From an uncultured Bacilli bacterium (GTDB taxonomy: Bacteria > Bacillota_I > Bacilli_A > RF39 > UBA660): a DNA stretch of 40,536 nucleotides. Each line of letters starts with the position of its first letter. The stretch's first letter is position 1. The stretch lies in contig CAJOQL010000076.1 in assembly GCA_905236935.1 (NCBI GenBank), positions 1-40,536 of the forward strand. Reading direction: 5' to 3'. Position numbers and translations under genes: made by a program. Positions 31,715 to 38,974 of this stretch are shown one piece after another. The notes below the pieces were generated by a model that saw only the letters and a program-made list of their open reading frames with translations, had not been told where the DNA came from and did not search any database.

Positions 31715-34700
31715 ATGTCAAAAAAAGAAGAAAATCCATTAATTAATTATAAAGGAGCAAGTCTTAATATTGATGCACTTAATAGTCAAAACATTGAACA
31801 GCAAACAACAATTGTTTCAAATCAATTAGTAGAAGCATATAAGAATAGTTATGATATTACTGATGAAGAGATAAATAAAGTACTTGCTTTAAAAAATAGT
31901 AATAAGGATGCTTATATTTATTTACCAAAAGATTTAAGAGTAACGAAAAAAGGAAATATTTTAAAATTTGAATACGCCAAAAAAGCGGCTACCTTATGGC
32001 TAGTTTTATCAACAACACTATTAATAGGAGCTTTTGCTAGTGCAGTATATTTTGGATATCGTTATTTTGTAATGCGCAATTTAAACATAGATATTGATGG
32101 CGATGGAATTGCAGATATTAACATTGATATTGATGGTGATGGAAAGGCTGATATAAATATCGATTTAGACGGTGATAAAAAACCAGATATGAATATTGAC
32201 TATAAAGGAAATCGCAAAGCTATATTTAATGTTGATACAAATGGTGATGGTAAACCAGATTTTAACATAGTTAATGGTACTTTAAATCCTAAATTAGACA
32301 AGACATGCAAGGTTAATTGTGATATTAATGGTGATGGAAAGCCAGATGTTAATGTTGATACAAATGGTGATGGTAAACCAGATAAATATATAGTAAGTAT
32401 GAACAAAATTGATTCTATAAATAGAGAATGTAAAATTAATTGTGATTTAGATGGTGATGGAATAGCAGATGTAAACATTGATACAGATAAGGATGGTAAA
32501 CCAGACAAACATATAGTTGAAATGGATTCAATAAATGGAATTGATAAATCATGCAAGGTTAATTGTGATTTGGATGGTAATGGAACACCAGACGTAAATA
32601 TCGATACAAATGATGATGGAATTGCTGATGATAATCTAGTAGATTTTACAAAAATACATACAGTTGATAAATCATGCAGACTAAATTGTGACTTAGATGG
32701 AGATGGCAAATTAGATACAAATATTGATACTAATAAAGATGGTTTAGCAGATGATAATATTGTAATCTTTGGCAAAGATACAAAAATAGATCGTTTCTGT
32801 AAAGTAAATTGTGATTTAGATGGTGATGGTAAACCAGATGTAAATATTGATACAAATAAAGATGGCAAGCCTGATAAATATATTGTTGATATGAGTAAGG
32901 TAGATCCAATTGATAAGTCATGCAAAGTTAATTGCGATTTAGATGGTAATGGTAAACCAGATGTAAACATTGATACAAATAAAGATGGCAAAGCTGATAC
33001 AAATATTATAGATTTATCAAAAATAAATGCAGCAGATAAGTCATGCAAGGTTAATTGTGATATTAATGGTGATGGAAAGCCAGATGTAAATATTGATACA
33101 AATGGTGATGGCAAAGCTGATAAATACATTGTTGATATGAGTAAAGTTAGTACGATAGACAAAGCTTGTGAAATTAATTGTGATTTAGATAAAGATGGCA
33201 AAGCAGATGTGAATATTGATACTGATAATGACGGAATTGCTGACGATAATATTGTTAATTTTAATACAATAAAACCAATAGATAGAGTCTGTACAATTAA
33301 TTGTGATATTGATGGCGATGGCAAGCCAGATGTCAATATTGATACAAATGGTGATGGCAAAGCTGATAAATACATTGTTGATATGAGTAAAGTAGATCCA
33401 ATTGATAAGTCATGTAAAGTTAATTGTGATTTAGATGGTGATGGAATGCCAGACGTGAATATTGATACAAATGGTGATGGTAAACCAGATGATAATTTAG
33501 TTAATTTATCAGTTATAAATGCAGCAGATAAATCATGCAAGGTTAATTGTGATATTAATGGTGATGGAAAGCCAGACGTGAATATTGATACAAATGGTGA
33601 TGGCAAAGCTGATAAATACATTGTTGATATGAGTAAAGTTGATACTATTGATAAAAATTGCAAAGTGGGTTGTGATATTGATGGAAATGGTAAACCAGAT
33701 ATAAACATTGATAATAACAAAGATGGTAAACCAGATGATAATATAGTAGTTTTTGGTTCAGATAATAAAATAGATCGCAACTGTGTTATTAATTGTGATT
33801 TAGATGGAAATGGAACGCCAGATGTAAATGTTGATACAAATAGTGATGGTAAACCAGATAAATACATTGTAGATATGAGTAAGGTAGATCCAATTGATAA
33901 GTCATGTAAAGTTAATTGTGATTTAGATGGTGATGGCAAACCAGATGTAAATATTGATACAAATAAAGATGGCAAAGCAGATGAAAATATAGTAGATTTT
34001 TCAGTAATAAATGCAGCAGATAAGTCATGCAAGGTTAATTGTGATATTAATGGTGATGGAACGCCAGATGTAAATATTGATACAAATGGAGATGGTACTC
34101 CAGACAAATATATAGTAGACATGAGTAAAGTAGATACTATTGATAAAAATTGTAAGACAAATTGTGATTTAGATGGTGATGGCACTCCAGACTTTAATAT
34201 TGATAAAAATAAAGATGGAAAAGCAGATGAAAATATTGTTAAATTTGATACTATTAATAATAGTCAAAATAATTATTGTAAAATTAATTGTGACACAAAT
34301 GGTGATGGTTGGCCTGATACTAATTTAGATTTAGATGGTGATGGAATTGCTGATCAAGCTTTAGATTATGATAATGATGGACTTCCAGATTCTAATATTG
34401 ATTTAAATGGTGATGGAATTTGCGATATGATGTGTGATAATAATAATGATGGTATTTGTGATACAAATTGTATTAAAGCACCTTATGATGGTTTAGGTAC
34501 TGGTTCATCAACTTCAGTTGGTAATCCACAATCAATTTCTGAAACTAGTATGCTAATTATTCAATATACAGATGGAGAAACAGTTAATACAAATAATTTA
34601 ATACCTAATGATCAGCCTCACGTAAATCCTGACTCTGTTGTAAAACCTTATAAAACTTTTAAAATTGAAAATTTATCAGTATATACTCTTGAGTATAATA

Positions 34701-34951
34701 TTCTATGGAAAGATGTTAAAAATACTTTTCAGACTGATAATCTAAAATATAAAGTAACTTCAAATAATGGTGGATTTAATTCTGACTATATGCCTGTTCC
34801 TAAAACAGATGGAATTTTGGCAGAAAAGGTTTTAATTGCACCTAATACTACCCAAGAATATCGCTTTGATTTTGATTTATTTGGAACTGGCACTAACCAA
34901 AACATCGATCAAGATAAATTGTTCAGTGTAACTATTAGTGTAGAAACGTAA
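31715..34951 (+). CDS. Large membrane-anchored protein with Asp-rich, Cys-containing calcium-binding-type repeats
   Basis: 1078 residues. A hydrophilic N-terminus (1-88) is followed by one membrane segment (~91-118, TLWLVLSTTLLIGAFASAVY) and Asp-rich sequence from ~124 to ~920. Each unit is of the DxDGDGxxDxNxDTNxDG kind, as in thrombospondin type 3 and EF-hand-like calcium loops. Sixteen exact 41-residue units (residues 196-851) each carry a CxxxC pair (e.g. KSCKVNCDLDGDGKPDVNID), plus a partial seventeenth and a denser DG-rich close. The C-terminal ~130 residues form a Thr/Asn-rich beta domain (IENLSVYTLEYNILWKD) resembling spore or surface beta-sandwich modules. It probably projects outside the membrane as a stiff calcium-bound rod. 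Function is not recognised. Strong AAGGAGG site. Confidence 0.85.
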   Translation: MSKKEENPLINYKGASLNIDALNSQNIEQQTTIVSNQLVEAYKNSYDITDEEINKVLALKNSNKDAYIYLPKDLRVTKKGNILKFEYAKKAATLWLVLSTTLLIGAFASAVYFGYRYFVMRNLNIDIDGDGIADINIDIDGDGKADINIDLDGDKKPDMNIDYKGNRKAIFNVDTNGDGKPDFNIVNGTLNPKLDKTCKVNCDINGDGKPDVNVDTNGDGKPDKYIVSMNKIDSINRECKINCDLDGDGIADVNIDTDKDGKPDKHIVEMDSINGIDKSCKVNCDLDGNGTPDVNIDTNDDGIADDNLVDFTKIHTVDKSCRLNCDLDGDGKLDTNIDTNKDGLADDNIVIFGKDTKIDRFCKVNCDLDGDGKPDVNIDTNKDGKPDKYIVDMSKVDPIDKSCKVNCDLDGNGKPDVNIDTNKDGKADTNIIDLSKINAADKSCKVNCDINGDGKPDVNIDTNGDGKADKYIVDMSKVSTIDKACEINCDLDKDGKADVNIDTDNDGIADDNIVNFNTIKPIDRVCTINCDIDGDGKPDVNIDTNGDGKADKYIVDMSKVDPIDKSCKVNCDLDGDGMPDVNIDTNGDGKPDDNLVNLSVINAADKSCKVNCDINGDGKPDVNIDTNGDGKADKYIVDMSKVDTIDKNCKVGCDIDGNGKPDINIDNNKDGKPDDNIVVFGSDNKIDRNCVINCDLDGNGTPDVNVDTNSDGKPDKYIVDMSKVDPIDKSCKVNCDLDGDGKPDVNIDTNKDGKADENIVDFSVINAADKSCKVNCDINGDGTPDVNIDTNGDGTPDKYIVDMSKVDTIDKNCKTNCDLDGDGTPDFNIDKNKDGKADENIVKFDTINNSQNNYCKINCDTNGDGWPDTNLDLDGDGIADQALDYDNDGLPDSNIDLNGDGICDMMCDNNNDGICDTNCIKAPYDGLGTGSSTSVGNPQSISETSMLIIQYTDGETVNTNNLIPNDQPHVNPDSVVKPYKTFKIENLSVYTLEYNILWKDVKNTFQTDNLKYKVTSNNGGFNSDYMPVPKTDGILAEKVLIAPNTTQEYRFDFDLFGTGTNQNIDQDKLFSVTISVET
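32300..34267 (+). repeat. Four 492-bp super-repeats of sixteen 123-bp units
   Basis: Units begin every 123 bases. The linker endings recur every fourth unit: SKVDPID, then xINAAD, then SKVxTID, then a variable ending followed by R or K at the next boundary. Blocks are 32300-32791, 32792-33283, 33284-33775 and 33776-34267. The last three share the four-unit order closely; the first is more diverged. Confidence 0.85.
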
Positions 34952-34959
34952 AAATAATT

Positions 34960-34992
34960 AAAGGATGATTAAATAAAATCATCCTTTTTTTC
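34960..34992 (+). terminator. Intrinsic terminator of the repeat-rich gene
   Basis: Perfect eleven-base-pair stem AAAGGATGATT / AATCATCCTTT, loop AAATAA, then T run. Confidence 0.9.
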
Positions 34993-35079
34993 TTTTATTT
35001 TTTATGAAAACTAAATTTAAATTCGTTCATGAAATATTATAGCAATTATAAATGATATTATTCACTTGTTTTTTTATAA

Positions 35080-35104
35080 TAAAAACCACTAGCTAGACTA
35101 GTGG
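35080..35104 (-). terminator. Intrinsic terminator of the EIIB-like gene
   Basis: Perfect stem CCACTAG / CTAGTGG, five-base loop; five T follow on the minus strand. Confidence 0.8.
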
Positions 35105-35111
35105 ATATTAA

Positions 35112-35423
35112 CTATTTCATTTCATTTATATATTTTTTTAATGTTTTAGCATTTTGGCCGAAGATAATTTTTAATTGATTATCAATTTCTACAATACCTT
35201 TAGCTCCTAATTTTTGAATTGCTTCTTTATCAGCTAATGTTACATCTTTTAAAGTAACTATTAACCTAGACATATTTACCTCTGAATCTAAAATATTATC
35301 TTTGCCACCTAAGTATTGCACTAATTTGTTTATTTCAAAGGTAAAATTTTTTTTATTTAGTTTTACTACTACTAAAGACATTAAAATTAATATTAAAAAT
35401 ATAATTAAATATTGCAACCACAT
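35112..35423 (-). CDS. Membrane-anchored PTS EIIB-like protein without the phosphorylated Cys
   Basis: 103 residues: one N-terminal membrane helix (LQYLIIFLILILMSLVVV), then a domain with the glucose-type EIIB pattern: YLGGKDNILDSEVNMSRLIV, LKDVTLADKEAIQKLGAKGI, QLKIIFGQNAKTLKKYI. In true EIIB the motif is DACITRLRV, with the Cys accepting phosphate from EIIA; here that position is Asn. It has no EIIC transporter beside it. It therefore cannot carry phosphate and may sense or bind another protein. Start ATG 35423 follows AAGGTGAT; the GTG at 35432 is within that site. A -10 TATAAT lies at 35446-35441 (minus). Confidence 0.75.
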   Translation of the reverse strand: MWLQYLIIFLILILMSLVVVKLNKKNFTFEINKLVQYLGGKDNILDSEVNMSRLIVTLKDVTLADKEAIQKLGAKGIVEIDNQLKIIFGQNAKTLKKYINEMK

Positions 35424-35470
35424 AACAATCACCTTTATATATTATACAATAATAATTAAAAAAATAAAAT

Positions 35471-35498
35471 CACTAAAATAATTATTTAACATAAAATA
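35471..35498 (+). promoter_or_regulatory. Sigma-K-type promoter of the coat gene
   Basis: CAC at 35471-35473, 16 bases, then CATAAAATA at 35490-35498. This matches the sigma-K consensus (mAC, 16-17 bases, CATAnnnTA) exactly, upstream of a CotY/CotZ-type gene, the class known to be sigma-K dependent. Confidence 0.65.
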
Positions 35499-35525
35499 TA
35501 TTGAGTAATGAAAGGGTGAAAAAAT

Positions 35526-35978
35526 ATGTGTAATAATAATTCTGATGGAAATTGCATAAGTGAACTATTAAATGTGATTTTAATTTTACAACAAAATGCT
35601 TGTCCAGATAATACATTAGATTCTTGCGATAGACCAATGCTTGGTGGTGGGAGCAATTGTCTAATATGCAATACAAGGCCTGTAATGCTTTATATGTGCT
35701 GTGGAAATGGTGTACCACTTTCAATGCCAATCAGTAAAGATGGAACTAATACATGTTCAAATTCATCTTTAGATAGCACTTGTCCAGAATGTTCAAATGT
35801 ATTTAGAGTTGAAAAACTTGAAGGAAACTGTTGTACTTTTAGAGTTTTAACTGCAAATTCTGATACATCATGTAATAGTCAACCATGGCTTCCAACTAAT
35901 AGCTTCTTTACAATGAATTTAAATTGTTGCTGTATTGTTAGATGCTTAAATGATTGTTATGTAGATTGTGTTTGTTAA
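35526..35978 (+). CDS. Cysteine-rich spore coat/crust protein, CotY/CotZ family
   Basis: 150 residues with about 21 Cys. CotY/CotZ marks: an N-terminal CISELLNVILILQQNAC, SCDRPMLGG, NTRPVMLYMCCGNG, FRVEKLEGNCCTFRVL, and a C-terminal TNSFFTMNLNCCCIVRCLND. These proteins self-assemble by disulphides into hexagonal layers of the spore crust. This copy is as long as CotZ (~148) and slightly shorter than CotY (~162). Preceded by a sigma-K-type promoter and AAGGGTG; followed by a terminator, so monocistronic. Confidence 0.88.
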   Translation: MCNNNSDGNCISELLNVILILQQNACPDNTLDSCDRPMLGGGSNCLICNTRPVMLYMCCGNGVPLSMPISKDGTNTCSNSSLDSTCPECSNVFRVEKLEGNCCTFRVLTANSDTSCNSQPWLPTNSFFTMNLNCCCIVRCLNDCYVDCVC

Positions 35979-35980
35979 AT

Positions 35981-36006
35981 AAGTGTGACATAGTTCGCAC
36001 TTTTTC
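35981..36006 (+). terminator. Intrinsic terminator after the coat gene
   Basis: Stem AAGTGTGA / TCGCACTT (one G-U pair), loop CATAGT, then T run. A TATAAT at 36017-36022 with TTCGCA 17 bases before it may be the next promoter, its -35 inside this hairpin. Confidence 0.75.
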
Positions 36007-36038
36007 TTTGAAAAAATATAATATTTAACTCTTTAATT

Positions 36039-36069
36039 ACTATTAAAAATATGATATATTTTTAATAGT
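36039..36069 (+). repeat. Perfect 14-bp inverted repeat just before the ribosome site of the 36082 gene
   Basis: ACTATTAAAAATAT, spacer GAT, then the exact reverse complement. It ends at the base next to GGGTGAT and 12 bases before the ATG. If transcription starts near 36030, it forms a hairpin in the leader; as DNA it could be a repressor operator. Confidence 0.8.
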
Positions 36070-36081
36070 GGGTGATATTAT

Positions 36082-37974
36082 ATGGCTAAAATAATTTTAA
36101 AAAGTGAAGGGGATAAAGTTTTAGGTTTTATAAATAATGAAAATTCTTCAGTTTCAAATAAAAATTTAGATTTTATTATGGAAAAACTAGAAACTGGAAA
36201 AATAAGTAAAATGTCTTTAGATGGTAATGATTTAACTGTAATTATTGATGGTAACGAAGTAGTTATTAAAGATATTGATTCATTTTTAGATATTAATAAG
36301 AAATATCTTAAGTTTAAAGAACATTTAATTGAATATGTTGACAGTGAAAGAAAAAAAGATGTTCAAAGAATTAAGAAAAACAACAAAAGAAAAGTTAATC
36401 GTAAAAAATCTGTAACTGGTAAGATTAGTATAATTGCAAGTATTTTATTAGCTATTAGTGCAGTAGGTTTAGGTACTGAAGTCTATAGAAGCTTTGATCA
36501 TGGTAGGGCTTCAACTGCAATTTATGAAGCATATAATAAACCTACAACTACTGAAAATCCTGTTATTATCGATTATAGTACTATGAATGCAAAAGTTTAT
36601 ACTAAGCAAGATTTTGATGAAACACTTTGCACTTATGCTGAATCTCAAGGTGTTGATAGGGAAAAAGTTAAACTAATGCTTTTCAATAATAATGAATATA
36701 GTGAAGAAAAATTAAGTAAGTATAAAACTTTAATAGATTATATGGCATATTTTACTAGTAATGGTTATATAATAGAAGAAGCTAATTTCAGTCGTAATAA
36801 TCAAACAGTTATTATTGCTCATAATTATGCTAAATTTGTAATTATTCCAGAAAAGATTGAAAAAATTGATTCTATTGTACAAATAAATCCAAGCGGAACA
36901 TCTGGCTATTATTGCTATCCATTTATTATTGATGGAGTAAAAAATGGAAATATTCCAAATAGTATTATTGTAGGAAGTGCAAATTCAAGTACTGATTTTG
37001 AAAATACTAATAATGGTAATCAGTTAGAAAGTGTTTTGAATTTTAGCTTAAATCATAGTATTAATATAACTAGTGTTGGTATATTAGGCTATAACAATAG
37101 TGGTGAAACAGCATTCTTAAATGCTGGAAGAATACTAAAAGATTACCCAAATATAAAGGTTAGAATAGCTAATGTTGATGGATATTATGTAACTGATTAT
37201 ATCACAAAATTAAATTCATTTTTAAATGGCCAAATTACATCTTACGCTGAAGAAATTGGTGCATTACTTAATAGCTCAGCTGAAATTATCAATATTATTC
37301 CAAGCAAAGAAGGTTCTGGAATTAGTAGTGAAAGAATTACTGCAGCTTTAAAAGAATGCAATTACTTAGAAAATGTTTTTAGTAATATTAAAAGATTGTA
37401 TTCAAAAGTTTCAAGTAGTCAAGATTTTATGCTAGAAGCTTATCAATCAAATATACTTGATTATCTAGCGGGTAAAATATCTTTTAAAGAGTTAGAAACT
37501 AATTATAGAACTAATAAGTTTGATAATAGTAGTTATTATCAAAGTTCTAAAACACCTAATTATGCTAACAATAATAATTATTATCAAGGTGATTATTATG
37601 GAGAAGAACCAAGTACTCCAATTATTCAAAATCCTTCTTGGTTAGTTTGGAATGAAGGAGTAGACCAAGAAAATATTACTAGTATTGAAGACGGTGATGA
37701 TTCTTGGGCATCATATTTTAATGATAATAATACATTAAATAACGAACCAGTAAATCAAGGTGATAATTCAACATGGATAATTGAGGATGACAATATCAAT
37801 AGTGGTGAGCCAGTAGTTCCTAGTGAACAAGAATTTTTTATAGATGAATCAATTATAAATGGAGATGAAGCACTAAATAATGATATAACACCAGAAATGC
37901 CAGGAGAGGAAATTTTTATTGAAATACCTTTAATAGATCCAAATTATAATTCTGATTACTCTAAACATTTTTAA
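36082..37974 (+). CDS. Large single-pass membrane protein, unknown
   Basis: 630 residues. An N-terminal cytoplasmic region (1-112) ends in a very basic stretch (KKNNKRKVNRKKS), followed by one membrane helix (ISIIASILLAISAVGLG) and a long outer part. Residues ~245-390 look like an alpha/beta fold (INPSGTSGYYCYPFIIDG, SVGILGYNNSGETAFLNAGR, IKVRIANVDGYYVTDYI), loosely like an alpha/beta hydrolase, but the elbow GYNNSG lacks the GxSxG nucleophile arrangement. The last ~130 residues are acidic, Asn/Asp/Glu/Pro-rich and disordered. No family recognised. It has its own hairpin-bearing leader and terminator. Confidence 0.65.
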   Translation: MAKIILKSEGDKVLGFINNENSSVSNKNLDFIMEKLETGKISKMSLDGNDLTVIIDGNEVVIKDIDSFLDINKKYLKFKEHLIEYVDSERKKDVQRIKKNNKRKVNRKKSVTGKISIIASILLAISAVGLGTEVYRSFDHGRASTAIYEAYNKPTTTENPVIIDYSTMNAKVYTKQDFDETLCTYAESQGVDREKVKLMLFNNNEYSEEKLSKYKTLIDYMAYFTSNGYIIEEANFSRNNQTVIIAHNYAKFVIIPEKIEKIDSIVQINPSGTSGYYCYPFIIDGVKNGNIPNSIIVGSANSSTDFENTNNGNQLESVLNFSLNHSINITSVGILGYNNSGETAFLNAGRILKDYPNIKVRIANVDGYYVTDYITKLNSFLNGQITSYAEEIGALLNSSAEIINIIPSKEGSGISSERITAALKECNYLENVFSNIKRLYSKVSSSQDFMLEAYQSNILDYLAGKISFKELETNYRTNKFDNSSYYQSSKTPNYANNNNYYQGDYYGEEPSTPIIQNPSWLVWNEGVDQENITSIEDGDDSWASYFNDNNTLNNEPVNQGDNSTWIIEDDNINSGEPVVPSEQEFFIDESIINGDEALNNDITPEMPGEEIFIEIPLIDPNYNSDYSKHF

Positions 37975-37983
37975 ACTAAAATT

Positions 37984-38016
37984 AATATTTCTCATTATTT
38001 ATGAGAAATATTTTTT
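37984..38016 (+). terminator. Intrinsic terminator after the 36082 gene
   Basis: Perfect twelve-base-pair stem AATATTTCTCAT / ATGAGAAATATT, loop TATTT, then six T. Confidence 0.9.
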
Positions 38017-38245
38017 GCATTAAATTACAAATTATTATTAATTATATGAATGAATAAAGATTAATAATAATAATTAATTTTAACTATTATTAATTTTAAA
38101 AAATTTACTTTTATTATATTTAATTTTTAAAATTCTCAAATTTCTATAGTTTTTCAACAAATTAAGCATAGTTTTCAACAAAATACATTTTAAAAAAAGG
38201 AAATAAAACTTTTACCGGTAATATAAATAGTAGGAGGTGAAAATT
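38017..38245 (+). promoter_or_regulatory. AT-rich upstream region of comEA-comEC with direct repeats
   Basis: Two copies of ATAGTTTT(T)CAACAAA start at 38146 and 38168, 22 bases apart, so on the same face of the helix. Between them and the gene lie AAAGGAAAT (38200s) and TATAAA near 38222. The ribosome site is TAGGAGGTGA. No coding region is seen in the stretch. Confidence 0.4.
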
Positions 38246-38974
38246 ATGCAATTGATAAACAGATATAAAAAATACATTTTAATAATCGGAATTACTATTA
38301 TTCTATTAACAATTTTTATAATGATTTTTTTCAAGCATTATAATCAAAACAATATAGTAGATATTAATGATGATAATATTACTTATAATACTACATCAAA
38401 AGTTATAGTTACTGAAGATAAGCAATATGTTGATATTAAAGGAGCAGTAAAAAAACCTGGTGTTTATGAATTTAACAATGGTGAAAAAATAATTGATGCT
38501 ATCGAAAAAGCTGGCGGACTTACTAAAAATGCTGTAACATCAAATATCAATTTAAGTAAAAAATTACAAAATGAAATGGTTATTTATATTTTTAGTAAAA
38601 ATGAATTGACTACAACTAAAAAGGTTGTAAATGAAATTAGTAGTGAAAAAGATAATAATCTAGTAAGTAATGAAAGTGAAATGATAACAAATTATTTACC
38701 AACTAATGATTGCCATTGTGAAACAATAGATATTAATAACTGCATAGATAGTGTAGATGATTTAGATGAGAAGAATAAAGATGTTAAAATTAATATTAAT
38801 ACTGCAAATGTTAATGAGCTTATAAGTCTTTCAGGAATTGGAACAAGTAAAGCTGAAGCTATAATTAGTTATCGTGAAAAAAATGGTAGTTTTAAATCGA
38901 TAGAAGAAATAAAAAATGTGTCTGGTTTGGGAGATGCTTTATTTGATAAAATTAAAGATAATATTAAAATCTAA
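38246..38974 (+). CDS. comEA: Competence DNA receptor ComEA
   Basis: 242 residues: N-terminal membrane anchor (YILIIGITIILLTIFIMIFF), an SLBB domain (~50-110, VDIKGAVKKPGVYEFNNGEKIIDAIEKAGG), a charged linker with three Cys (NDCHCETIDINNC), and a C-terminal double helix-hairpin-helix (INTANVNELISLSGIGTSKA, ISYREKNGSF, SIEEIKNVSGLGDALFDKI) that binds double-stranded DNA. ComEA holds DNA at the membrane for uptake through ComEC. ATG 38246 is chosen with TAGGAGGTGA before it; the GTG at 38237 is in that site. comEC follows and overlaps. Confidence 0.95.
   Translation: MQLINRYKKYILIIGITIILLTIFIMIFFKHYNQNNIVDINDDNITYNTTSKVIVTEDKQYVDIKGAVKKPGVYEFNNGEKIIDAIEKAGGLTKNAVTSNINLSKKLQNEMVIYIFSKNELTTTKKVVNEISSEKDNNLVSNESEMITNYLPTNDCHCETIDINNCIDSVDDLDEKNKDVKININTANVNELISLSGIGTSKAEAIISYREKNGSFKSIEEIKNVSGLGDALFDKIKDNIKI

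Noticed and set aside
32200..34185. 661-codon open frame on the minus strand opposite the repeat-rich gene
   Set aside because: It is a mirror of the 123-bp coding repeats, has low-complexity Ser/Leu/Pro sequence, no ribosome site and no family; the plus-strand gene has all of these.
35482..35730. Two minus-strand frames over the CotZ-like gene
   Set aside because: No ribosome site, no recognisable protein, and they lie wholly within a gene with clear coat-protein signatures.
38190..38245. ComK box or sigma-H promoter before comEA
   Set aside because: No AAAA-N5-TTTT pair is present. AAAGGAAAT fits a sigma-H -35, but no GAAT -10 lies at the right distance.
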